From Symbiodinium natans (lineage: Eukaryota > Sar > Dinophyceae > Suessiales > Symbiodiniaceae), in NCBI GenBank assembly GCA_905221605.1, contig CAJNDS010001979.1:589203-653202 (forward strand): a stretch of 64,000 nt of DNA, read 5' to 3'. The position numbers and the translations under genes are program-made. Positions within the stretch are counted from its first letter, which is position 1, and each line of letters begins with the position of its first letter. The notes below the pieces were generated by a model that was given only the letters and a program-made list of their open reading frames with translations, had not been told where the DNA came from and did not search any database. Positions 12,040 to 20,539 of this stretch are shown in pieces.

Positions 12040-12171
12040 ACAAGGAGCCCCCCCCCCCCACCCCCTAGTTATAGGTAGACCTATAAGGACCCTAAGTTGG
12101 GCTATAAAGAACTTAACTTAGGTTCTAAGCCCCTCAGCTATAACTTGTAGACTAAAGGGACCCCTCCTTGC
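12040..12171. mobile_element. Family A foldback element
   Basis: ACAAGGAGCCCC start and GGGACCCCTCCTTGCA end, with interior CTAGTTATAGGTAGACCTATAAGG as in the 2.9-kb copy; the left end is expanded in a C run. Confidence 0.7.
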
Positions 12172-12276
12172 AAACCCTAAGCCCCCGACCCTAAACCCTA
12201 AACCCTAAACCCTAAACCCTAAACCCTAAACCCTAAACCCTAAACCCCAAACCCCAAACCCTAAACCTCTCTAAAG

Positions 12277-12368
12277 CCGGTGTAGGGCCTCGCATGCCGA
12301 AGGAGACCATCGCCGGCGAGAGCGCTTTGGAGCTCGCGACCATCTTGAGAAGGTGTCGACACATCTGG
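12277..12368 (+). CDS. Candidate internal exon
   Basis: After CTCTCTAAAG, in frame from about 12279, it reads MPKETIAGESALELATILRR then CRHIW and meets a TGG|GTGGGG donor that runs into a G run and a TTTAGGG array. The acidic and hydrophobic pattern is coding-like. Function unknown. Confidence 0.38.
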
Positions 12369-12429
12369 GTGGGGGGGGGGGGGGGTTAGGGTTTAGGGTT
12401 TAGGGTTTAGGGTTTAGGGTTTAGGGTTT

Positions 12430-12600
12430 AGGGTTTGGGGTTTAGGGGTTTAGGGTGTAGGGGTTTAGGGGTTTAGGGGTTTAGGGGTTTAGGGGTTTAG
12501 GGGTTTAGGGGTTTAGGGGTTTAGGGGTTCAGGGGTTTAGGGGTTTAGGGGTTGTGGGGGGTTAGGGTTTAGGGGTTTAGGGGTTTAAGGGTTTAGGGTT
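12430..12600. repeat. Variant array, TTTAGGGG 8-mer
   Basis: TTTAGGGG repeats homogenised over about 150 bp, next to ordinary TTTAGGG. Similar 8-mer arrays lie at 17.88-18.03 and 54.77-54.92 kb. Confidence 0.8.
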
Positions 12601-13280
12601 TCACCCAAATCCCTAAACCATTTTCGAGGGAGTTTAACAGTGGTCTATAGGGGGGGGGGGGGTCCGGGGTTCGGTTCGAATTTGCGCTAGAAAAAGGGTA
12701 TCCCTTTTTTGATAAATTGCCCATGTGGGGGGGGGGGGGGGGGGGGGCAGGAGTTTAGTTGGGGGGTTTAGGGCTAAAAGGGTGTAGGAGTGTAGGGATA
12801 TAGGGATTTAGGGTTTACAGGTTTAGGGTTTCAGGGGTTGGGGGTTGAGGGATTTAGGGATTTAGGGGTTTACGGTTTAAGGGTTTAGGGTTTTGGGGTT
12901 GGGGTTTAGGGTTTAGGGTTTTAGGGGTCTAAGGGTTTTTTGGGTTCGGGTTAAAGGGGTGCAGGGTTTCGGGGTTTAGGGTTTATGGGACACCTCGGCT
13001 AACGGATGGTTGGTTCTCAGGTTTTGGGCTTCTTTACAGTTTCGGGCTTCGGAGTTCCTAGTAGGGAAGGAAGGGATTAGGGTTTAGGGTTTAGGGTTTG
13101 TTAATTCAGAATGTTTGGGGGCTTAGGGCGCTCCTTGTGAAGGGTTGAAAACAGAACACTTCTACCGAAAACCCTCAAATCTTGTAAGCCCTGTAGACCC
13201 TACACACCTGAAACCCGAAGCCACAAAAGCACTAGACCAGAACCTTCCCCCCTTCCCCCGGCCTGCCCTCCCCCGTGCAG

Positions 13281-13329
13281 CTGCCCCGAAGGCCGGAGAT
13301 ATTGAGTCCCTTGGCTGCTTCCAATATGG
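13281..13329 (+). CDS. Candidate small internal exon
   Basis: CCCGTGCAG acceptor, frame APKAGDIESLGCFQY, then an ATATGG|GTTTTC donor leading into a TTTAGGG array. The reverse strand is also open. Function unknown. Confidence 0.28.
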
Positions 13330-13900
13330 GTTTTCAGGGTTTGGGGTCAAAGTGGTTTGGGGGTTCAGGGTTTAGGGTTTAGGGTTTAGGGTTTAGGGTT
13401 TAGGGTTTGGGGATTTGGCAGGTTTCGGGTTCATGGTCTCGGTTTCGAGTTTGTTGGGTGGGCTGAGGGTGGGTTTTGGGCTTCTGGGGGCTTTCGGGGC
13501 TTCAGGCTTTAGGGCTTGGGGTACTCGGCACCCCACAAGCCCTAGAACCGCAAGAAATCCTAGACCCTGAGGCCCCTAAACCCCCTAAACCCCCCAAACC
13601 CCCTAACGCCCTAAATCCTGAAAACCCTTAACCACTCTCAACCTGAGGACTAAAGAAGGATCAGCCCCTCAGTTCCCCCCCCCCCCAAAAAAAAAAAAAA
13701 ACAAAAAAAAAACAACAAATAAGGGATTAGGGTGTAGGGCTAGAGACTCTAAACCCCCAAAAAAAAGCAACAAATAAGGGTTTAGGGTTTAGGGTGTAGG
13801 GTTAGAGGCTCTCAACCACCTAAGCCTGAACCCTTCAGCCCGAAGAGTTGGAGCCCAGGGCTTCGGCACGGCTTGGAAGATGCCGTGGCCGCAAGTGAGC

Positions 13901-14053
13901 ACCCGGGCGAGGGAATGTTTCATTTCTGGGCTGGGTTCGATTGGAAACCCCTAAACCCTAAACCCTAAACCCTAAACCCTAAACCCTAAACCCTAAACCC
14001 TAAACCCTAAACCCGGGCGAGGGAATGTTTCATTTCTGCTGGGTTCGACTGGG
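13901..14053. repeat. CCCTAAA array flanked by a 40-bp direct repeat
   Basis: GGGCGAGGGAATGTTTCATT followed by TCTGGGCTGGGTTCGATTGG (from about 13904) recurs from about 14015 with three differences. Between the copies lies a clean CCCTAAA array of about nine units. The array therefore sits inside duplicated host sequence, as after staggered-break repair or a long target duplication. Confidence 0.8.
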
Positions 14054-14123
14054 CTGCTTCTGAGAACGTTTCTAGAGCTTAGGGTTTAGGGAGTTTTGGG
14101 TTGAGGGAGTTTTGGGTTGAGGC

Positions 14124-14243
14124 TATATAACCCTAAACCCTAAACCCTAAACCCTAAACCCTAAACCCTAAACCCTAAACCCTAAACCCTAAACCCTAAA
14201 CCCTAAACCCTAAACCCTAAACCCTAAACCCTAAACCCTAAAA
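14124..14243. repeat. Long perfect CCCTAAA array
   Basis: About seventeen uninterrupted units. Just downstream begins the degraded mitochondrial cob fragment. Confidence 0.9.
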
Positions 14244-14375
14244 GGTTGGGAGGGGTTGGAGGGCAAGGATCCTTCGGCTTCGGATGTCGAATGCGCAATG
14301 CAAGTCGAGTTGGGTTACATGGGCTTGAAGTATCAAGTACTTCAGCTTATTCTTCAGAAGGCCTTCTACTGAAGA

Positions 14376-14640
14376 AAGATATACCACTCATGTACCAAAG
14401 TTAAGGGAGCAAGAAACCCAGATGCTTCTAATGCATCATCTAGAAGTGAGACAGAAGGGAAGTCGAAATGAGTTTGAAGAACGTATATGGACAGAATGAC
14501 TGCTATCGATTACGGGAAAGTTCCACTTCCTATTTTGAGGAGGTCGTCAAAATTGTTTGCAGATAGTGTTGTTATCAAGCGGACGCATTTTCTATAGAAC
14601 ACGAAATGCAGACCTCTTGAAAGCTGTGCGTGAAAATATT
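14376..14640 (-). pseudogene. cob: Old nuclear copy of mitochondrial cob (degraded fragment)
   Basis: Aligns without gaps to the longer cob pseudogene: 14376-14485 matches 28801-28910 with about 22 mismatches in 110 columns by hand count (80%). Weaker similarity continues to about 14640. It covers the part before the PEWY motif. No long frame remains and it is less AT-rich than the 28.6-kb copy, so it is probably an older transfer. It lies between a CCCTAAA array and family H pieces. The alternative is a nuclear duplication of the longer copy. Confidence 0.7.
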
Positions 14641-14659
14641 GGGGAGGGGGGAGGGAGTT

Positions 14660-14890
14660 CCGCAATTAAGGGTACCATACTGGGGTCATTTCTATGAGGG
14701 AGTCCTAGTATTTGGGATCGTAAACCCCAATACATTGCCGAAGCTGAGGGCGGATTTCAAGCTAAGCTACTTGGGATAAACCCTAAACCCTGGCACTCAA
14801 GGGTACCTTATTGGGGTTCTCATTGTCAGGGAATCCTACTACTTTGGGGGGGGACTATATTAGGGGTCCCGTTTTTTTCGTAAACCCAAA
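14660..14890. mobile_element. Two family H-like foldback pieces
   Basis: GGGTACCATACTGGGGTCAT and GGGTACCTTATTGGGGTTCT each lead to a CCTAGTA/CCTACTA interior and a TCGTAAACCC end. The pattern matches the intron at 43.61 kb and copies at 35.1 and 52.2 kb. Confidence 0.55.
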
Positions 14891-15167
14891 TGTCTAAGCT
14901 CCCAAACCCTAACTCCTCTCAACCCTGAAGCTTCCAAACTTTCGCACGCTCAATGCAACCCTAGAGACACCCTCACTTTCCCCAAAGGCGGTTTAGGGTT
15001 TAGGGTTTAGGGTTTAGGGTTTAGGGTTTAGGGTTTAGGGTTTAGGGTTTAGGGTTTAGGGTTCCCTTCATGGGCTTGCAGTTAAGAAGAGGAACTTTGC
15101 ACTCACATCAACGGTTCTTGTACCCCTAAACCCTAAACCCTAAACCCTAAACCCTAAACCCCTCAAG

Positions 15168-15299
15168 CCAGTGTGTAGCCCTGTCTCGAGGTCGGCGGTG
15201 AACTCCCTGACAGGGCTGAGCCTCCCTATGCTGGGGTCCGGGGTCCCAGAGTTCTCCCGAAACGAGCCCTCAACCCTCAGGACCCGAAGCCCCCTCTGA
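15168..15299 (+). CDS. Candidate terminal exon
   Basis: After CCCTAAACCCCTCAAG, 43 codons read PVCSPVSRSAVNSLTGLSLP, MLGSGVPEFSRNEPS and more, ending TGA at 15297-15299. Serine-rich; function unknown. Confidence 0.33.
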   Translation, partial: PVCSPVSRSAVNSLTGLSLPMLGSGVPEFSRNEPSTLRTRSPL

Positions 15300-15328
15300 A
15301 GCCCTAAACTCTTCATCGCCTTGCGGCT

Positions 15329-15437
15329 CTTAGTAGCTGAGTGAGCACACTTTGCACTTTTTGGGATACCATAACCCCCCCCCCCCTGTAGAACTGAAAG
15401 TGTACACTTTTTGGGGCTTTATGAACTCAGCAACTAA
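15329..15437. mobile_element. Family G foldback element
   Basis: CTTAGTAGCTGAGTGAGC start, CTGAAAGTGTACACTTTTTG interior and GAACTCAGCAACTAA end. It is the sister of the GC-AG intron at 43478-43582 in the PPR gene. Confidence 0.75.
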
Positions 15438-15919
15438 CAATTCAGGGTCGAAGCTCTCTGCAGGGTCTTCTCGGAGGGCGCAATCGCCTGAGCGTATGTG
15501 GCTTTAGGGCAGCTAGGAGGGCCGCCGGAACACCTTGGTAAGGGCCTGACGGTACCTGAATCGGGGGTTACTTGAGGTGTCTTAAAACGGGTCCTTGCGA
15601 GGTCTATATAGGTGGTTGTACGGCTCTAGAGCTTTAGGATTCTGAGTCCTTTGAGGCCAGTGTTGACGAGGCTTCGTGATTTGGACTTGGCACGGTACTT
15701 TTGAGGACGCGGTCTTGTGAGCCTTTCTGAGTAGAGTATGCCACAGTTTTTGAGTGGCGCATTTTGGCAATGGCTCTTCGGAGCACTGTGTGGCGTTGAC
15801 CATGCAAAACATACTCGAGCCTTCGTGCTGTTCATTCATTTGCGGTGTTTCCCTAAACCCTAAACCCTAAACCCTAAACCCTAAACCCTAAACCCTAAAC
15901 CCTAAACCCCTCTGTGAAG

Positions 15920-16006
15920 CAAGTACATTGCCGCTTAAGCTTCCGGCTCGCGGTTGGGAAACAGGTCCAAAAGACCTCTTTCAAGGAGAAGGGTTTGAGG
16001 CCTTGA
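15920..16006 (+). CDS. Candidate terminal exon
   Basis: After a long CCCTAAA array and CTCTGTGAAG, 28 codons read QVHCRLSFRLAVGKQVQ then KTSFKEKGLRP and TGA at 16004-16006. A GTCCAAAAG donor inside it is an alternative. Unknown function. Confidence 0.28.
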   Translation, partial: QVHCRLSFRLAVGKQVQKTSFKEKGLRP

Positions 16007-16332
16007 GGGGTTGAGAGGGTTTGAGGTTTTAGGCTTAAACTCTAAACCCTAAACCCTAAACCCTAAACCCTAAACCCTAAACCCTATAGGGCTTTTAGGG
16101 CTTCTGGGGCTTTCGGGTCATGGGGTTTCTGGGTGTTAGGTTCCTTCACTCCTAGAGCTTGAATTCTGAATCCCATAGAAAGAGCCCTGAAGCCCTAAGA
16201 GCTTCAAATCTCCGAAGTTTAGGGTTTAGGGTTTAGGGTTTAGGGTTTAGGGTTTAGGGTTTAGGGTTTGGGGTTTGGGGTTTCGGGTTTCGGGTTTAGT
16301 GCTTAGGGTTCTGGAGAATTTTTGCTCTCAAG

Positions 16333-16415
16333 GCTCATGGCCCTTTGTGTCTTCGCGGAGTCTTCCAAGTGCCTGCTGCTGGGACTTGACGCTCTGGACC
16401 CTAAGGAATCTATAG
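16333..16415 (+). CDS. Candidate internal exon
   Basis: TGCTCTCAAG acceptor; frame MALCVFAESSKCLLLGLDAL then DPKESIG, running into GATTTAGGGTTTAG. The donor could be GA or a later GT. Hydrophobic; no family. Confidence 0.28.
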
Positions 16416-16628
16416 GATTTAGGGTTTAGAGTTTAGGGCTTAGGGTTTTAGGGTTTAGGGTTAAGGGTTTAGGATTTAGGGCTTATGGTTTGGGGTTTGA
16501 GTTTAGGGCCCTTCCAAAAAAGAGAAGATCCCAACCGTCTCCAGCCAGACGCTGAAGCCCCTAAGCCCTGAGAGTCTCCCCAAGAGTCCGAACACCCCAA
16601 GATGCCACCCAAGCCCTGAACCCCTAGC

Positions 16629-16757
16629 CCTAAACCCTAAACCCTAAACCCTAAACCCTAAACCCTAAACCCTAAATCCTAAACCCTAAACCCTAAACCC
16701 TAAACCCTAAACCCTAAACCCTAAACCCTAAACCCTAAACCCTAAACCTAAACCCTA
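16629..16757. repeat. Long CCCTAAA array
   Basis: About eighteen units with one CCCTAAAT variant, just before the exon at 16769. Confidence 0.9.
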
Positions 16758-16768
16758 GCAACCCCAAG

Positions 16769-16879
16769 TGCCAGGATCCGAACGAAGATACAAGACGTCC
16801 CCTTTGCCTAAGGATCCCTCAGAGCTAGACGACCCGTAGGCCCGAAAGTGGAGGGAGTTGCTAGCCCTGGAGAAGTATC
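16769..16879 (+). pseudogene. Exon with an internal TAG stop
   Basis: After ACCCCAAG the frame reads GSERRYKTSPLPKDPSELDD P, then TAG at 16837-16839, and continues in the same frame as ARKWRELLALEKYRD to a GTGATTTAGG donor. Both halves look coding, so this is probably one exon with a premature stop. Confidence 0.38.
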
Positions 16880-17258
16880 GTGATTTAGGGTTTAGGGTTT
16901 AGGGTTTAGGGTTTAGGGTTTAGGGTATTTGGTTCGTTGGTTTGCAAGTTTCAGGGTCCATCAGGGTTTAGGGATTAGGGTTTTTGGGTTTATTGGGTTT
17001 CAAGCATGGACGAAGGGTACTAGAGATTAGTACCCTTTCCCCATCTGGGCCATCCTCCCTTAAGGACTTAGCACTTTTAGTAGGTTAGTAGGTTCAGGGA
17101 TTCAGGTGGACTCAAATCAAACAGGGTTTAGGGTTTAGGGTTTAGGGTTTAGGGTTTAGGGTTTAGGGTTTAGGGTTTAGGGTTTAGGGTTTAGGGTTTA
17201 GGGTTGCTACCATCACTTGAGGACTACCCGAAACTTTTGGCAACAACCTGAAACCCAG

Positions 17259-17290
17259 GCTGGCAAACTGGGAGCGAGAGACGAAAGCAG
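17259..17290 (+). CDS. Candidate micro-exon
   Basis: AAACCCAG acceptor, 32 bp (LANWERETKA), then an AGCAG|GTCAAGG donor. Flanked by TTTAGGG-like repeats on both sides. Confidence 0.25.
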
Positions 17291-18592
17291 GTCAAGGTGC
17301 TTCAGGGTTACGGGTTGGGGTTTTGGGTTTAGGGTTTAGGGTTCAGGGTTCAGGGTTTAGGGTTTAGGGTTCAGGGTTCAGGGTTTAGGGTTTAGGGTTT
17401 AGGGTCTAGGGTTCAGGGTTTAGGGTTTGGGTTTAGGGCTTTAGGGCTTTAGGGTGCTTAGGGTTCTTCAGGGCTGTTGATTTTATCAGGTCGAGGGTGC
17501 ATTGGGGATTGAGGGTTTAAGGCGGATGGGGCTTGAGCGTTCCAGGTGTTTTCAGGGCTCATTAGGATTGAGGGTTTCTGTGACCGTAGGGTTAGGCTTT
17601 CACTATGGCCTGCTGAACCTCAAGCCCACAAGTCCTCTGCCCTTCGCCCTAACCCCCTAAAACGTCGCGGCCCAAGCCCTAAAACAGCGCCGCAAAAAAA
17701 AAAAAAAAAACAATCAACAAGTCCAAAGCCCTAAGGAATTAAACTACGACGTTAAAATACTTGTAGACAAACCCTGACGTCTCGGGACGGGCCAGGCGGT
17801 GTCGGCAAAATATCTGGGTTGGGGGGGGGGGGGGGGGGGGGCGCATCAATTCTCTTGGGGCGTCTGGGGCTTAGGGGTTCGGGGTTTAGGGATTTAGGGG
17901 TTTAGGGATTTAGGGGTTTAGGGTCTAGGGGTTTAGGGGTTTAGGGGTCTAGGGGCTTAGGGGTTTAGGGTCTAGGGGCTTCGGGGTTTAGGGTCTAGGG
18001 GCTTCGGGGTCTAGGGGTCTAGGGGGTTAGGGGTTTAGGTCTGGTTTTTGGGGTTTGGGGCCAGGCCCTGGGGGGTTGGGCAACAACTCCCCTGAAGACC
18101 TCTCAAGCCGAAGCCTCAAACCCTAAAACCCCCAAAGAGGAAATCCTCCAGATCCTGAAACCCTAAGCCCTTTAGCCGCCAAAGTCCTAAGGTGCAGGGT
18201 TCAGGGTTTAGGCTTTGTGGTTTGCAAAGTCTAGGAGCTTTGGGGCCAGTAGGGCTCCAACCGAAGCTCTCCATGTTCAAGCAGAAGGACCACTGACCCA
18301 CCTGTAACCCTAAGCCTGGGTTGAGGCTCTAGGCGGTTTAGGGTGGTAGGCTTTAGGATTTCGGTTTAGGGTGTTTGAACCTTCCCCCCCCCCCCCCCCC
18401 CTGTCCACAATCCCCACAGTAGAAACTCTTGAAACACCCCCTACACCCCTAAACACCCTCTTCCAGAACTGGGAACCCTGTACCAACGAATCTGACTACC
18501 TACCCTGCTATCGGTTCGCTAATGGTTAAGGATGTAGCTGCCATGCCGGGTATGCTCGTGGAACCCTAAACCCTAAACCCTAAACCCTGAAG

Positions 18593-18658
18593 GTACCCAG
18601 CCGCCTTTTGCGCCTTTCATGATCTTCATCAAGCCGCCTGCCCCGATGTACTCGAAGG
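18593..18658 (+). CDS. Candidate internal exon
   Basis: After CCCTAAACCCTGAAG the frame reads TQPPFAPFMIFIKPPAPMYS. The FMIFIKPP string resembles the core strand of guanylate-kinase-like domains (IFIKPP), but the match is too short to name the gene. A family D element follows directly. Confidence 0.3.
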
Positions 18659-18659
18659 G

Positions 18660-18860
18660 GCTTACTTGGGGAGGTTCATGGTACTTATTAACCAACTACA
18701 GCGGTGCTTAAGCCCCACTTATGAGCCCCTTGAGTGCCCTACTATGGTTATTGGTACAGTTATGAGTACAGTTACCCTAAACCCTTAACCCTTAACCCTT
18801 AACCCTACCAGTGCAGTTATACTTGGTGAATAGGTACCACGAACCTCCCAGTAGCGCTTG
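18660..18860. mobile_element. Family D foldback element with an internal CCCTTAA array
   Basis: CTTGGGGAGGTTCATGGTAC start; GAATAGGTACCACGAACCTC end. The loop holds CCCTAAACCCTTAACCCTTAA, so a telomere-like array lies inside the element. Confidence 0.65.
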
Positions 18861-18956
18861 TGAGGCCTTTTTGGGCTCCCAAGTTGAAATGGGTACATGG
18901 TCCCTTTAGTATGGGCCCTACAACTCGAAGAATATCCACCCTAGAGTCCTGAAGCC

Positions 18957-19095
18957 CTACTTGGAGGTCCATGGTACTTGTGAGCCATTCAGAACTGTAC
19001 TTGTATCTGTACTTACAACCATATGTTGGGCACGTAAGGTGCTTATAAGTGGGTTAGAAGTACAGCTATACTTGGCTAATAAGTACCATGAACCT
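18957..19095. mobile_element. Family D foldback element
   Basis: CTTGGAGGTCCATGGTACTT start and CTAATAAGTACCATGAACCT end. Other members lie near 22.87, 46.47 and 61.84 kb. Confidence 0.7.
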
Positions 19096-19217
19096 AAACC
19101 CTAAACCCTAAACCCTAAACCCTAAACCCTAAACCCTAAACCCTAAACCCTAAACCCTAAACCCTATAGACCTACATAATCCTCAACAAACCCGAGAATT
19201 CGCCCTAAGCGCAACAG

Positions 19218-19291
19218 CCCGGCACCATGAAGCGGTAATGTTTCAGCACATCAGTGCCTTAAGGCTCCGGTGCGAGGGCATATCAACTTAA
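19218..19291 (+). CDS. Candidate terminal exon
   Basis: GCGCAACAG acceptor, frame RHHEAVMFQHISALRLRCEG then IST and TAA at 19289-19291, soon followed by a TTTAGGG array. Unknown function. Confidence 0.3.
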
Positions 19292-19304
19292 GTATGCAGT
19301 TTAG

Positions 19305-19430
19305 GGTTTAGGGTTTAGGGTTTAGGGTTTAGGGTTTAGGGTTTAGGGTTTAGGGTTTTAGGGTTTAGGGTTTAGGGTTTAGGGTTCAGGGTTTAGGGTT
19401 TAGGGTTTAGGGTTTAGGGTTTAGGGTTTA
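19305..19430. repeat. TTTAGGG array
   Basis: About seventeen units with two variant units. Confidence 0.9.
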
Positions 19431-19923
19431 TGCCAGGCCTTTAGTCGCATAACGCAGGGCCGGGAACTTCCTACTTCAGGACTAGAAGGCGCCTGAACCC
19501 AAAGCTTCTAGGGCTTAGGGTTTAGGGTTTAGGGTTTTAGGGTTTAGGGTTTAGGGTGTAGGGTTTAGGGTTTAGGGTTCAAATCCCAAATTCTAGGCCT
19601 TATTTTATTTCACCCGATCCTCCTTGCCATGCGTTCAGCTCTTGAATTTCCAATTTTGGGGATCTTCTTCAATCCCATGGGACTCGCGCCCAACAGGGCT
19701 TGTGGGTGTTTCGGCTTCGAAGGGCTTCAGAAGGTTTGCAGGGTTGATCGGGTTGCATGGCTCTTAGGTCTTAGGGCTTATGTTAGGAAACTGTAGGCCC
19801 TAAACCCTAAACCCTAAACCCTAAACCCTAAACCCTAAACCCTAGACCCTAGACCCTAGACCCTAGACCCTAGAGACCCTAAACCCTAAAAGGATGTGGG
19901 GTTCCTAGATCCCCCCCCCCCAG

Positions 19924-20073
19924 GTGCCCTTCAAGGACTCCGTGGAAGTCAGGTTGCCATGCCCTCTTGGGCTTAGCCGGCAAAGCTTAGCCCTAGTCTG
20001 CGTGGGACGCAAGCCCAACTGTCAAAAAGTTCCTATGGAACACCCCCCCCCCCCTCAGCACAAAAAACAATAA
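19924..20073 (+). CDS. Candidate exon of 49 codons
   Basis: A poly-C plus CAG acceptor, then VPFKDSVEVRLPCPLGLSRQ, SLALVCVGRKPNCQKVPMEH and a proline run to TAA at 20071-20073. It may instead be spliced out earlier. It could be an upstream exon of the transporter at 20.5 kb, but no phase-matched donor is certain. Confidence 0.38.
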   Translation: MPFKDSVEVRLPCPLGLSRQSLALVCVGRKPNCQKVPMEHPPPPQHKKQ

Positions 20074-20354
20074 ACAAAAAGAAAAGAAAACGTAACATGA
20101 ACTAACAACAAAAAAGCAACGTCCTTACCACCCTTCCCTACAACCTTAAACCCTTAAACACTAAACCGTAAACCTTAAACCCTTAGCCCCAAACCGTAAG
20201 CCTTAAACCCTAAACCCTAAACGCTAAACCCTCAACACTTACTGTAACCCCTAAACCCTAAAGCCCTACACCCCTAAACCCCTAAACCCTAACCCCCTCA
20301 ACCCTAAACCCTAAACCCTTCGCCCTTTGCACCCTAAACCCGAAACCCGAAACC

Positions 20355-20515
20355 CTGAACCCTAAACCCTAAACCCTAAACCCTAAACCCGAAACCCGAA
20401 ACCTTGAACCCTAAACCCTAAACCCTAAACCCTAAACCCTAAACCCTAAACCCTAAACCCTAAACCCTAAACCCTAAACCCTAAACCCTAAACCCTAAAC
20501 CCTAAACCCTAAACA
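20355..20515. repeat. CCCTAAA array before the transporter
   Basis: About twenty units, preceded by CCCGAAA variants, ending 25 bp before the first transporter exon. Confidence 0.9.
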
Positions 20516-20539
20516 TGAGCAGAAGCCCAAAAGTCCCAG

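Noticed and set aside
15584-15839. 85-codon minus-strand frame
   Set aside because: No splice flanks, no recognisable product, and the overlapping frames are also open.
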